This document shows, piece after piece, positions 9,347 through 17,041 of a stretch of 64,000 nt of DNA. Source of the DNA: RGIG3701 sp017403345 (lineage in GTDB: Bacteria; Planctomycetota; Planctomycetia; Pirellulales; Thermoguttaceae); NCBI GenBank assembly GCA_017403345.1, contig JAFQOH010000013.1:4197-68196 (forward strand), given 5' to 3'. Every line of letters begins with the position of its first letter. Within the stretch, counting starts at the first letter, position 1. Below the pieces are notes generated by a model that worked only from the letters and a program-made list of their open reading frames with translations, ran no database searches and was not told the origin of the DNA. The position numbers and the translations under genes were made by a program.

Positions 9347-10138
9347 ATGAAAGTTTCAGATATTTGTGCATTCATGGAGCGTTTCGCTCCTAAAGCGCTC
9401 GCAGAATCGTGGGACAATACCGGGTTCCTCGTCGGAGAAAAAGACCAGCCGTGCGCGCGCGTCATGACCTGCCTCACCGTCACGCCCGAATCGGTTCAGG
9501 AAGCCGTCGAGAAGAAAGCGGACTGCATCATCTCACACCATCCGATGCCGTTCCGAGCACTCAAGGAACTGACGTCCGCCTCTACGACTGGAAAACTTTT
9601 GCGTACGCTCATCAAAAACGACATCGCGCTCTACTGTCCGCATACCTCGTTCGATTCCGCTCCCGGAGCCGGGATCAATCAGCAGCTTGCCGACGCACTA
9701 AAACTGAAGGATACTGTGCCGTTTGTGCCGAATCCTGACTGCGGCGGCGGAACGGGAAGGATGGGAAGCTGGGAAACGACCGGAACGCTGGCGCTCTTTC
9801 TCGAAAAAGTGCGCGATCTGTTCAAACTCCCCTACGTCCAGTACGTTGGCGATCTTGACCGGCCGGTAAAGAAAATCGGTATCGGCTGCGGCTCGGCAGG
9901 TGAATTTCTTCAGTATGCTCAGCGTTTTGAATGCGACGTTTTCCTCACCGGAGAAACGAATTTCCACACTTGCCTCGAAGCAAAAGCGACCGGGATCGGA
10001 CTCGTGCTCATGACGCATTTTGCCGGCGAAAAGTATGCGTGTGACCGTCTCGCAGAGATCATTCGGCTGGAATTTCCGGAACTCGAAGAAGTTTGGGGAT
10101 GCGAAAACGAGAAAGAACCGCTCGCTACATTTTTCTAA
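9347..10138 (+). CDS. Nif3-like dinuclear metal-center protein
   Basis: This 263-residue protein belongs to the Nif3/YbgI/GTP-cyclohydrolase-I-type-2-like family. The metal-binding motifs are present in order: SHHP near residue 65, CPHTSFDSAPGG-like CPHTSFD near 95, and THFAGEKYA near 223. It lacks the central PII-like insertion found in some members and so is the short form. The exact reaction of the family is unsettled. The ATG at 9347 has AGGAG about 8 bases upstream and lies 16 bases after the phosphatase gene, which implies cotranscription. A strong terminator at 10246-10298 follows. Confidence 0.88.
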   Translation: MKVSDICAFMERFAPKALAESWDNTGFLVGEKDQPCARVMTCLTVTPESVQEAVEKKADCIISHHPMPFRALKELTSASTTGKLLRTLIKNDIALYCPHTSFDSAPGAGINQQLADALKLKDTVPFVPNPDCGGGTGRMGSWETTGTLALFLEKVRDLFKLPYVQYVGDLDRPVKKIGIGCGSAGEFLQYAQRFECDVFLTGETNFHTCLEAKATGIGLVLMTHFAGEKYACDRLAEIIRLEFPELEEVWGCENEKEPLATFF

Positions 10139-10245
10139 AAATTTTTGAGGCACTTCCGAAAGTGCGTACCTATCCGGATCGGTTCTGCCGCTGAAACCGT
10201 GGTAAAACGGATACACCGTTTCCGGATGGACCGATTTTGAAAACT

Positions 10246-10298
10246 AGAGGACTTTTGGGCTGCTTTGCATTGCGGCAGTCTCAAAAGTCCTCTTTTTT
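10246..10298 (+). terminator. Terminator after the Nif3-like gene, overlapping the end of aat
   Basis: AGAGGACTTTTG at 10246-10257 pairs with CAAAAGTCCTCT at 10282-10293 and is followed by TTTTTT. The right arm forms the last codons and stop of the convergent aat gene, so the two genes share this structure. Confidence 0.85.
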
Positions 10299-11021
10299 CC
10301 ACGTGATCTCCGGCGAAAAAACAACTTCCATATTCAGAACGGCCTGACGCAAACGCTGAAGAAACTCTTCCTGAGACACGATGTCCGGCTGAAACTGCTC
10401 CGTGTGCGAATTCACGACCTGAATGTCGATGAGCGTGAACCCTAGAGTCTCCAGATGCCGCACGAGCCATGCAAGCCCGACTTTCGACGCATCCCGTTCC
10501 AGATGAAATTTCGACTCCCCGGCAAAGTAGCTCCCGATCGCTTCTCCGTACAGCCCGCCGACCAGCTTTTCATCACGCCAGACTTCAACGGAATGCGCAA
10601 AACCAGCCTCATGAAACGCACAGAATCCCTCGATGATCTCCGGAGTGATCCACGTTCCTTCCTCATACGAACGCGGAATGTACGCACAATTTTCAATGAC
10701 CTGCCGAAACGCCCGGTCAAACGTCACGGTAAAGCGTCCGCTGCGCAGTGTCTGGCGGAGTCTGCGGGAAATATGGAATTTTTTCGGATCGATCAGCGCC
10801 CGTTCATGCGGACTGAACCAGAGCGTCGGAATGTCCGGCTCGCCGCAGGGCCATGGAAAAATACCGTGAACGTAAGCATCCAAAAGCCAATCGGGATCGA
10901 TCCCACCGCCAATCGCCAAAACACCGTCTTCGTCGGAAAGCGTCGGATCCGGAAAACGTGACCATTGAAGATACCGCTTGATCAAATCAGAGCGTCTTCC
11001 CCATTTTACCGAATCTTCCAT
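10281..11021 (-). CDS. aat: Leucyl/phenylalanyl-tRNA-protein transferase
   Basis: This 246-residue protein matches Aat along its length: FPDP near residue 23, GVLAIGGGIDPDWLLDAY, GIFPWP, LWFSPHERA, GTWITPEIIEGF, HSVEVW, GGLYGEAIGSYFAGESKF, and a closing DIQVVNSHTEQF. Aat moves Leu or Phe from charged tRNA to proteins with N-terminal Lys or Arg, marking them for ClpS/ClpAP degradation. A ClpS gene is present at 35830-36204. The ATG at 11021 has GGAGGG about 8 bases upstream. It starts 32 bases after the GYF gene stop, which suggests one transcript. The stop codon lies inside a shared terminator hairpin. Confidence 0.95.
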   Translation of the reverse strand: MEDSVKWGRRSDLIKRYLQWSRFPDPTLSDEDGVLAIGGGIDPDWLLDAYVHGIFPWPCGEPDIPTLWFSPHERALIDPKKFHISRRLRQTLRSGRFTVTFDRAFRQVIENCAYIPRSYEEGTWITPEIIEGFCAFHEAGFAHSVEVWRDEKLVGGLYGEAIGSYFAGESKFHLERDASKVGLAWLVRHLETLGFTLIDIQVVNSHTEQFQPDIVSQEEFLQRLRQAVLNMEVVFSPEITWKKEDF

Positions 11022-11053
11022 TCTGGATCCCTCCCGGCACTCTGTTCTGAATA

Positions 11054-11746
11054 TCAGAATCCAAAAATATTTTTCGAAGCTGCCAAAGATTCAAAAACAT
11101 CACACGCAGACTTCCATTCCGCCCAGCCTTCACGCCAAACCAAAGTGTCGGCAGCGATCCGATTCTCGCGAAGCCACGTCTGCACCGTGTCGCGGTAGAT
11201 CGGACCATGCTGTTCGCCGGAAGCGGGACGCACGTACCAGACCGTGTCCGCAGGACCTTCAAATGGATCCGGAAGACGCGGAGCCGCTGGAGTCTGGACC
11301 GGAGGAACTGCCATTGCAGGAGAATCGGATGCTTGAAACAGATCTTGAACCGGATCCTGAACCAAATTCTGAACCGGATCCGATGCTCCCGGAGCAGAAA
11401 GATCAAACGCAGACTGCTGCCCAAGTCCTGAAGCGGCCTGCGTAAAACCAGAAGACGCAAACGCATCCGCCGCATTCGGAACGGCATCTGCACTGCTCGG
11501 CAAATGATTCAGATCGATGTCGTCAAGCACAGATTCCGCCTGTTTCGTAAACGGAAAAAGCCCTTCACGACGCGCACGCTCTTCCCATTCCTTCGCGATC
11601 GGAAGATCCTTCGAGCCGGCAGGCCGTGTGCTTTCAAACGGAATGTCAAATCGCGCATGACATTTCGGACAGATCCCGCGTTGACCGGCCTGAAATTCCT
11701 TCACGTTCAATTTGTGCCCATTGGGACAATAAAATCGGATTCCCAT
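11054..11746 (-). CDS. Zinc-ribbon and GYF_2-domain protein
   Basis: This 230-residue protein begins with a zinc-ribbon-like segment (CPNGHKLN near residue 7, then CPKCHARF near 26). It continues through an Ala/Pro/Gln-rich linker (about 80-165) with repeats such as DPVQNLVQDPVQDLF. It ends in a GYF_2 (DUF4339) domain at about 166-220 (WYVRPASGEQHGPIYRDTVQTWL, ending with LVWREGWAEWKSA). GYF_2 domains bind proline-rich peptides. Proteins of this layout are common in planctomycetes and their partners are mostly unknown. There is no signal peptide or membrane segment. The start at 11746 is preceded by GGGGGGAAGAA. It lies upstream of aat on the same strand. Confidence 0.8.
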   Translation of the reverse strand: MGIRFYCPNGHKLNVKEFQAGQRGICPKCHARFDIPFESTRPAGSKDLPIAKEWEERARREGLFPFTKQAESVLDDIDLNHLPSSADAVPNAADAFASSGFTQAASGLGQQSAFDLSAPGASDPVQNLVQDPVQDLFQASDSPAMAVPPVQTPAAPRLPDPFEGPADTVWYVRPASGEQHGPIYRDTVQTWLRENRIAADTLVWREGWAEWKSACDVFESLAASKNIFGF

Positions 11747-12169
11747 TTCTTCCCCCCAAAAAAACTCTTTCGCTCTTTCTGCTCACGGTTTCCATTTCCA
11801 TCTAAAATTCGAAGTTGAACCCCGATCCGCTGCGCGTTCGAGACGCTGACGGCACACAGAAAACACAAACCATCATTTATTATATACCAAAACCGGCAAT
11901 TTGAAAAGAGGGGGGCCAAAATTTTGTCCCGTTTTCCTGAATTTTCTAGAAAGTTTGAAATTTATGGAAATTTTGGAAATTTATGGAAATTATGGAAATT
12001 TTGGAAATTTTTAGAAAATTTTAGAAAATTTAAAATTTTTGTCAACGGCAGGCTGGAAATTTTGCAGATCTTGCGTATAATAAAACGTAAAAGGTGTCAT
12101 TCGATCCAAATTTTCAGAGATATTGTCCAAATACTCAGAGATCCTTGAAATGCTCAGCAGGAGAAGATC
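11747..12169. other. Divergent intergenic region with phased AT-rich repeats
   Basis: These 423 bases separate the minus-strand GYF gene from the plus-strand gene at 12170. No gene is seen. The region holds a minus-strand -10 candidate (TATAAT, 11879-11884), a plus-strand TATAAT at 12076-12081, and a run of GGAAATT-type repeats from about 11965 to 12035. Confidence 0.6.
11965..12035. repeat. AT-rich GGAAATT repeat array
   Basis: Imperfect copies of TATGGAAATT, TTGGAAATT and TTAGAAAATT follow one another at about 9-11 base spacing. The helical phasing of A-tracts suggests intrinsically bent DNA, located just upstream of the promoter of the gene at 12170. Bending is inferred, not shown. Confidence 0.6.
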
Positions 12170-13090
12170 ATGTACGATTTCGTTTTACCCACTTCCCGCA
12201 ACACGAGGTCCGCTACAGAACGCAGCACGGCAAATGGTTGCAAAACGAAGAAAACGGGAACCAAATGCCGCAAGACATTGAAATGCGCTGCGCTCCTGCC
12301 CGCTTGGGGAACGTTCGCCTTCCTGTTGTCGGCATACTTCACGAGCGGAGAGATCTACGCACAGCAGATCCATCTGACGAATCCTATGCAGCGAAACGGA
12401 TCCAGCTTTAGCGAATCGATCGGAACGAATTGGGGACTCTCCGGAAAAAACTGGTCGCTAAACGTTGGAAGTCCGCAGCAGAACAATCTGCCGAGATACG
12501 GCGGATACGACATGAACAGCGGGATGCGCGGCGGATTTCAGTTCCAGAGAGGCGGAACGTCCGGATACTTCAATGGCTGGGCAGGACAGAGTTACGATGG
12601 ATATAGTACGATGGAAGCACCATCCGTTACGTTCATGAACGGTCAGACCGCCTTTTTTCAGCACGTGACAGAAACTCCGTTCGTCGTTTCGACCATCCCC
12701 GTCGTCGGCAGCTGGCACGGAACGAACTACCAGCCATTCTACGATCCGAACGTCACACGAACCCCTTCCGTCCTGCAGCAAAGGATCGACCAGCTCGAAC
12801 CGCAAAAACACACTCCCCAAACGATGCGGGAAACACCAAACGCTCCGGCAAAAAAGGAGCTTCCAAAGAAAAAATCGGCCCGAAACGCAGGAAAAAAAGC
12901 CCGTCCCTCCCAGAACGGCACGGCTCGATCCGAAAGCGCGTACTCGAAAGGCTCGCAGCGCGAGTCGGCCAAGTACTCCAGAAGCACGAATCCAAACACG
13001 GCAGAAACGCCGGCACTGAGTGTCGCGGAAATGAAACGCCGGCATCGTGCCCGCCAAGAACAGGAACGCAGCCGTGAACGTGACGAGTAG
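12170..13090 (+). CDS. Exported hypothetical protein, Gly/Asn-rich then basic tail
   Basis: I do not recognise a family for this 306-residue protein. A long basic N-terminus (about 35 residues) precedes a hydrophobic stretch at about 45-63 (LLPAWGTFAFLLSAYF) ending near EIYAQQ, which looks like an extended signal peptide. Residues about 70-210 are rich in Gly, Asn, Phe and Tyr and probably beta-structured (GGFQFQRGGTSGYFNGW). The C-terminal 100 residues are highly basic and low in complexity (KKELPKKKSARNAGKKARP). The start at 12170 has AGGAGA 6 bases upstream. The hisH gene converges on it, 49 bases downstream. I would expect an envelope-associated protein. Confidence 0.6.
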   Translation: MYDFVLPTSRNTRSATERSTANGCKTKKTGTKCRKTLKCAALLPAWGTFAFLLSAYFTSGEIYAQQIHLTNPMQRNGSSFSESIGTNWGLSGKNWSLNVGSPQQNNLPRYGGYDMNSGMRGGFQFQRGGTSGYFNGWAGQSYDGYSTMEAPSVTFMNGQTAFFQHVTETPFVVSTIPVVGSWHGTNYQPFYDPNVTRTPSVLQQRIDQLEPQKHTPQTMRETPNAPAKKELPKKKSARNAGKKARPSQNGTARSESAYSKGSQRESAKYSRSTNPNTAETPALSVAEMKRRHRARQEQERSRERDE

Positions 13091-13139
13091 TTCAAACCCG
13101 CATTCCCCGATGCGCTCCCCTGCTCCCTATCCGTACCGG

Positions 13140-13775
13140 TCACATTCGGCGTACGAAATTCTCAAGCAGTTTCGCGCCGGCTTCCTGACTTTTCTCCGGA
13201 TGGAATTGCGCGGCGGCCACATTTTCACGCGCAACAGCAGCACAAAAATCATATCCGTAGTGCGTTTGTGCTGCGATGACGGAACGGTCCGACGGTATGG
13301 CATGGTAGGAATGCACAAAATAAAAATGCGTCCCCGATTCGATCCCGTACCAGAACGGATGGTCCGGCTGCTCGACCGTCACCTGATTCCAGCCCATATG
13401 CGGAACAGATAGCTTCTCGCCCGCCTCAGCCCTCTGCCCGTCAGAAAACTGAAAACGTACGACATCGCCAGAAAAAATGCCGAGCCCTTCAAATTCACCA
13501 TTTTCAAAACTCCGCTCAAACAGCATCTGCATTCCAAGACAGATCCCCAAAAACGGCGTCCCAGCATGGATCTTCTCCAACATCGGCTCGACGAGCCCGC
13601 TAAGTTTCAGAAAACGGATCGCGTCCTCAAACGCACCGACTCCCGGAAGGATCAGTCTGTCCGCCGCAAGGACTTCTTCCGGCTTCGTGACCAAACGGCA
13701 CGGAACGTTTTGGCGTTCTACAGATTTCTGCACACTGCACAGATTCCCCATTCCGTAATCAATGATCCCGATCAT
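13140..13775 (-). CDS. hisH: Imidazole glycerol phosphate synthase glutaminase subunit
   Basis: This 211-residue class-I glutamine amidotransferase has the nucleophile Cys79 in GICLGMQM and the His192/Glu194 pair in FHPEKS. The N-terminal DYGMGNLCSV is diagnostic for HisH. It delivers ammonia to HisF for the synthesis of IGP and AICAR in histidine biosynthesis. HisF is not in this window and no other his gene is adjacent. The start at 13775 follows yacG by 63 bases on the same strand, and the gap carries a pentamer repeat. The ribosome-binding site is weak (GAG). Confidence 0.95.
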   Translation of the reverse strand: MIGIIDYGMGNLCSVQKSVERQNVPCRLVTKPEEVLAADRLILPGVGAFEDAIRFLKLSGLVEPMLEKIHAGTPFLGICLGMQMLFERSFENGEFEGLGIFSGDVVRFQFSDGQRAEAGEKLSVPHMGWNQVTVEQPDHPFWYGIESGTHFYFVHSYHAIPSDRSVIAAQTHYGYDFCAAVARENVAAAQFHPEKSQEAGAKLLENFVRRM

Positions 13776-13795
13776 GTCTCAGCTCTCCAAAACTC

Positions 13796-13845
13796 ATTTC
13801 ATTTCGTTTCGTTTCGTTCCGTTTTATTTCATTTCATTTCATTTT
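13796..13845. repeat. ATTTC/GTTTC pentamer tract between yacG and hisH
   Basis: CATTTC, GTTTC and ATTTC units follow each other for about 50 bases. Read on the transcribed (minus) strand, this gives a purine-rich GAAAT/GAAAC leader directly ahead of hisH. It has no CRISPR-like spacers. Confidence 0.65.
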
Positions 13846-14048
13846 TCTGAAAGATCCGCCTCTTCATCGGAAATTCCTTCCTCCGCTCTCCGCTCGATCT
13901 CCTTTTCAATATCGACCGGAATGGAAAACTCCTCACAGAACCAGCCGTGAAGATCGGCAAGCCGACAGCGGACGGAACAGAACGGCATCGCATCGGTCTG
14001 TTCACTGTCGAAAACTTTTTTACAGGTCGGACAGGTAAATCGTGCCAT
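13839..14048 (-). CDS. yacG: YacG-type zinc-binding protein
   Basis: This 69-residue protein has the YacG layout. CPTC (near residue 6) and FCSVRC (near 24) are the four zinc ligands, followed by RLADLHGWFCEEFSIPVD. In E. coli YacG binds GyrB and inhibits DNA gyrase. The ATG at 14048 gives the conserved MARFTCPTCKKVF start. A frame extending to 14075 is rejected because the extra residues do not match the family. It lies between the ketosynthase-like gene and hisH on the same strand, with a terminator upstream of it (about 14081-14120), so it may have its own promoter. Confidence 0.9.
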   Translation of the reverse strand: MARFTCPTCKKVFDSEQTDAMPFCSVRCRLADLHGWFCEEFSIPVDIEKEIERRAEEGISDEEADLSEK

Positions 14049-14080
14049 AGTCTCGCAAAAAAATAAAAAGGTCAAAAATC

Positions 14081-14120
14081 AAAAGAGGGACGAAAGCGCT
14101 CTCAAATGCCCCGTCCCCTT
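14081..14120 (-). terminator. Candidate terminator after the ketosynthase-like gene
   Basis: On the minus strand GGGACG and CGTCCC (14112-14117 and 14087-14092) can pair across a loop of about 19 bases, followed by TCTTTTGATTTTT. It sits between the stop of the ketosynthase-like gene and the start of yacG. Confidence 0.5.
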
Positions 14121-14148
14121 CAAAAAATCGAGATTTGGAAACCAGCTT

Positions 14149-15468
14149 TTACTTGCCGATGACCAAAGCCGCCGCCTGTCCGTAGTAATTGTACGCAATG
14201 ACGAGCGCAGCTTTTTTCTCCGTCGCAGCCGGAGCACCCATGACGAGGTTCACCGGACAATCTTCCGCAGGTGTTTTGCTGTTCACGATCGCAGGGATCG
14301 TGCCATTCTGCAAAGCCAGCACGGACGCGACCACCGCAGCGGCCGAGGAACCAGAGAAGGCATACCCGGTCGCACTGCTGATACACGTGACCGGCACGTC
14401 TTTTCCGACCGCAGCGGCAATGGCTTCCGCTTCGATACGGTCATGATACTGCGAACCAAGGCCCTGCGCCATGACGAACGCCAAATCTTCGGCCTTCACT
14501 TCCGCTCGCTCCATCGCAAGACGGATAGCATTGACGATAGAAGTCCCCTTAAATTTCTCAACATTAATCCGAACATCTTCAGTCTGCGGTGCGAGATCGG
14601 TCGCCGAATTCCAAACAGCCTCCGAAGCCTCACCGTATCCGAGGACCGTACCGAGAACAGGCACGCCGCGTTTTTCCGCAGAGGCACGGCTTTCCAAGAT
14701 CGTAGAAGCACCGCATTCCCCGAAGACCAGCCCAGAACGTTCGGCATCAAAAGGCCGATAGGCAGTTTTCGGATCCGAGTCGTGCGTCACCGGATACATG
14801 CTGTTGTGCGTCGCGCCCTGCGGCATTGAAGTGGAATTGCAGCCGCCCGTGTACATGACGTCGGCAGCGCCGCGGTCGATGACACGCATAGCTTCGATCA
14901 CAGCACAGATCCCGCCGATGTCACCGGCGACCAGGGTATTGCTCGGACCGCGCAGGTCATTGGCAACGCCGATATGGCAGGCCGTCATGTTCGGCAAATA
15001 TTTCAGCATCCAGAGCGGATACATTTGATCCATCGTATTTCCAAAGAGCGAGGCGTCAAATTCATTGTCACTCACCATGGCGCCTTTGTACAACGGAATG
15101 ATCTCTTCCAGATCCGCCATGATCATCGCAGCACCATACACGATCCCCTGCCGTTCCGGATCCACAGGTTTTGCTTCCAGCTGCGCACATTCCCATGCGT
15201 AATCTGAAGCCGCAACTCCCAGCTGAATGTCTCGCGCCATAACTTTGATGCTTTTACGCGGACGGATACGTTTTTTATCCAGCTCCTTTACCGCCCCCGT
15301 GACCGGAGAGGGAACACCCGCCTGTACCAGCGCGTCCTGCGTATATCCTTCAAAAGGAGCGATCCCGCAAGTTCCCTGCATCAGTGAATTCCAAAAGGTT
15401 TCCGTTCCTGCTCCAATAGAGGAAACGACTCCCAGTCCAGTGATGACGATTTCTGTTGATTTGGCCAT
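14149..15468 (-). CDS. Ketosynthase-like protein lacking all catalytic residues
   Basis: This 439-residue protein has the full thiolase-fold outline of beta-ketoacyl-ACP synthase II (VITGLGVVSSIGAGTETFW, RPFDAERSGLVFGECGA, VLALQNGTIPAIVN). The active-site Cys in ACTTG is Asp183 (VAGDIGG), the first His in AHGT is Gln335 (AQGLG), the second in TGH is Tyr369 (TGYAFSG), and the Lys of the KSMTGH motif is Ser. The C-terminal NSFGFGG loop is also altered. It therefore cannot condense acyl groups by the known mechanism. It could be a chain-length-factor-like partner or a structural subunit, but no active ketosynthase or ACP is next to it. The ATG at 15468 is preferred over an in-frame start at 15489. 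No strong ribosome-binding site is seen. Confidence 0.85.
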   Translation of the reverse strand: MAKSTEIVITGLGVVSSIGAGTETFWNSLMQGTCGIAPFEGYTQDALVQAGVPSPVTGAVKELDKKRIRPRKSIKVMARDIQLGVAASDYAWECAQLEAKPVDPERQGIVYGAAMIMADLEEIIPLYKGAMVSDNEFDASLFGNTMDQMYPLWMLKYLPNMTACHIGVANDLRGPSNTLVAGDIGGICAVIEAMRVIDRGAADVMYTGGCNSTSMPQGATHNSMYPVTHDSDPKTAYRPFDAERSGLVFGECGASTILESRASAEKRGVPVLGTVLGYGEASEAVWNSATDLAPQTEDVRINVEKFKGTSIVNAIRLAMERAEVKAEDLAFVMAQGLGSQYHDRIEAEAIAAAVGKDVPVTCISSATGYAFSGSSAAAVVASVLALQNGTIPAIVNSKTPAEDCPVNLVMGAPAATEKKAALVIAYNYYGQAAALVIGK

Positions 15469-15569
15469 GTGTCGACTCGCTAACCTCAATGCACGATTTT
15501 CTCACCGGAACGACCGGGACAAAATCTGCTGACTTACGATTAAACGAAAATGAATTTCTTAAAGTTTCT

Positions 15570-15597
15570 ATTATACCTGATTTTGAAAATTTTGCAA
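15570..15597 (-). promoter_or_regulatory. Promoter of the ketosynthase-like gene
   Basis: On the minus strand TTGCAA (15592-15597) and TATAAT (15570-15575) are 16 bases apart, with AGG immediately before the -10 box. It is about 100 bases upstream of the start at 15468. Confidence 0.65.
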
Positions 15598-15746
15598 GTA
15601 TCCAAACTGGCATTTGGTTTCAAAATCATAAGAAATTTCATGAGGAAATGCAATCTCTTCTTCAAGAAACGGCAAATTTCTGATAAATATTTAGGATTAA
15701 ATCGAAAAAAGGGAAATTTCCCAATATTTGGCATCTTTTCTCCCGA

Positions 15747-16874
15747 TCAGTCCCCAATATCATATACACGATACGTTTTTTCACATTTCGTACCTGCTTT
15801 TTCAAGGCTGCCGCGAGAGTAGGCGTTCGACTCAAGGACCCAGGAAAATTCTGCTTTGTTGATCCCCCACTTTTCCGCAGCCGGAAGCAGTGCCTGCATG
15901 AGCAGGAGGGGTATCCCCATCATCTGATACTCAGGCAGCACATTTGCGCTGACGGAACGGATCTCCGTAAAATGCTTTTTAGTGTGAAGGATCGAAAGAA
16001 AACCAAAGGGGAAAAGGCGTCCCTTGATCTTGCGGATGGCCGGGTTGAAGTCCGGAAGACAGATCAGACACCCGACCGGCTTGCCGTCGATCTCTGCACA
16101 GATCGCCAGATCCGGTACGAGGAGGGTCTTGAGGCCCTTCGCCTGCTGATCGAGTTCCTCTTCCGACATTGGCACGTGCCCCCACGTGTTCGAGATCGAC
16201 CGATTGTAGACGTCCATGAACATTCGGACTTCTTCATCAAAGCGGGACTCATCCATTTTACGTATCGTGACGCCGAAACGCTCTTTGATCTGTTCCGCGA
16301 TGCCGGAGTACTTGTTGACGATGCCCGGAAGCATATCCAGATAGCCGACGAACGCAAAAAGGTCCTGCGACTTCTGGAAGCCGTAATTCTCCACCAGCTG
16401 CTGATAGTACGGCGGATTGTACGTCATCATGAACATCGGATGATTGTGGAAACCGTCGATGAGGAGTCCGACCTCATGATTCATCGAAGGATTCATCGGT
16501 CCGCGAATGTTTCGGATCCCCTTTTCCCGAAGCCAAGCGCGTGCGGTATCAAAGAGCGCGTTGGCGGCTTCCTGGTCATTTTCACACTCAAAGAATCCGA
16601 AAAAGCCGCGGCTGTCCTGGTAAAGATCCAAATGTCCCTGATTCACGATCGCAGCGATACGCCCGACGACTTTTCCGCCGCGTCGGGCAAGAAAGGTCTG
16701 TATCTGGTTACGAAGATAGTAGGCGTCTTTTTTAAATCCGATGAGTCCCAAGTGAGAACAAAGGAGAGGCGGAATCCAGTTGGAATCATTCGCGTAGATC
16801 CTCCATGGAAGCTGGAGAAACGCGCGGCGGTCCCATAAATTTCTGACCGGGGTGACTTCAATTGAATTTGCCAT
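15747..16874 (-). CDS. GNAT-superfamily acetyltransferase-like protein
   Basis: This 375-residue protein is a double-GNAT-like member of a conserved uncharacterised family. It contains RAFLQLPWRIYANDSNWIPP near the N-terminus, RGPMNPSMNHEVGLLIDGF around residues 124-142, and NPPYYQQLVENYGFQKSQDL around 153-172. The C-terminal lobe contains GKPVGCLICLPDFN and ends with LLPAAEKWGINKAEFSWVLESN and SRGSLEKAGTKCEKTYRVY, resembling the acetyl-CoA-binding end of GNAT enzymes. The substrate is unknown. The ATG at 16874 has AAAGGAAA upstream, and a minus-strand TATAAT (16920-16925) precedes it. It appears monocistronic. Confidence 0.7.
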   Translation of the reverse strand: MANSIEVTPVRNLWDRRAFLQLPWRIYANDSNWIPPLLCSHLGLIGFKKDAYYLRNQIQTFLARRGGKVVGRIAAIVNQGHLDLYQDSRGFFGFFECENDQEAANALFDTARAWLREKGIRNIRGPMNPSMNHEVGLLIDGFHNHPMFMMTYNPPYYQQLVENYGFQKSQDLFAFVGYLDMLPGIVNKYSGIAEQIKERFGVTIRKMDESRFDEEVRMFMDVYNRSISNTWGHVPMSEEELDQQAKGLKTLLVPDLAICAEIDGKPVGCLICLPDFNPAIRKIKGRLFPFGFLSILHTKKHFTEIRSVSANVLPEYQMMGIPLLLMQALLPAAEKWGINKAEFSWVLESNAYSRGSLEKAGTKCEKTYRVYDIGD

Positions 16875-17041
16875 AAGGTTTTCCTTTTAAAAGAAAAAAA
16901 CACACCAAAACCTTAACGTATTATACCCGATTTCTCAAAAAAGAAAAGAGGCTTTCCCCAAATTTACCAAACTTTTACATTAAAATCCCAAAAAATTTCG
17001 TCCCGAAGTGCATTTTGTTCCTATTTCAGCTTCACGCCGCG

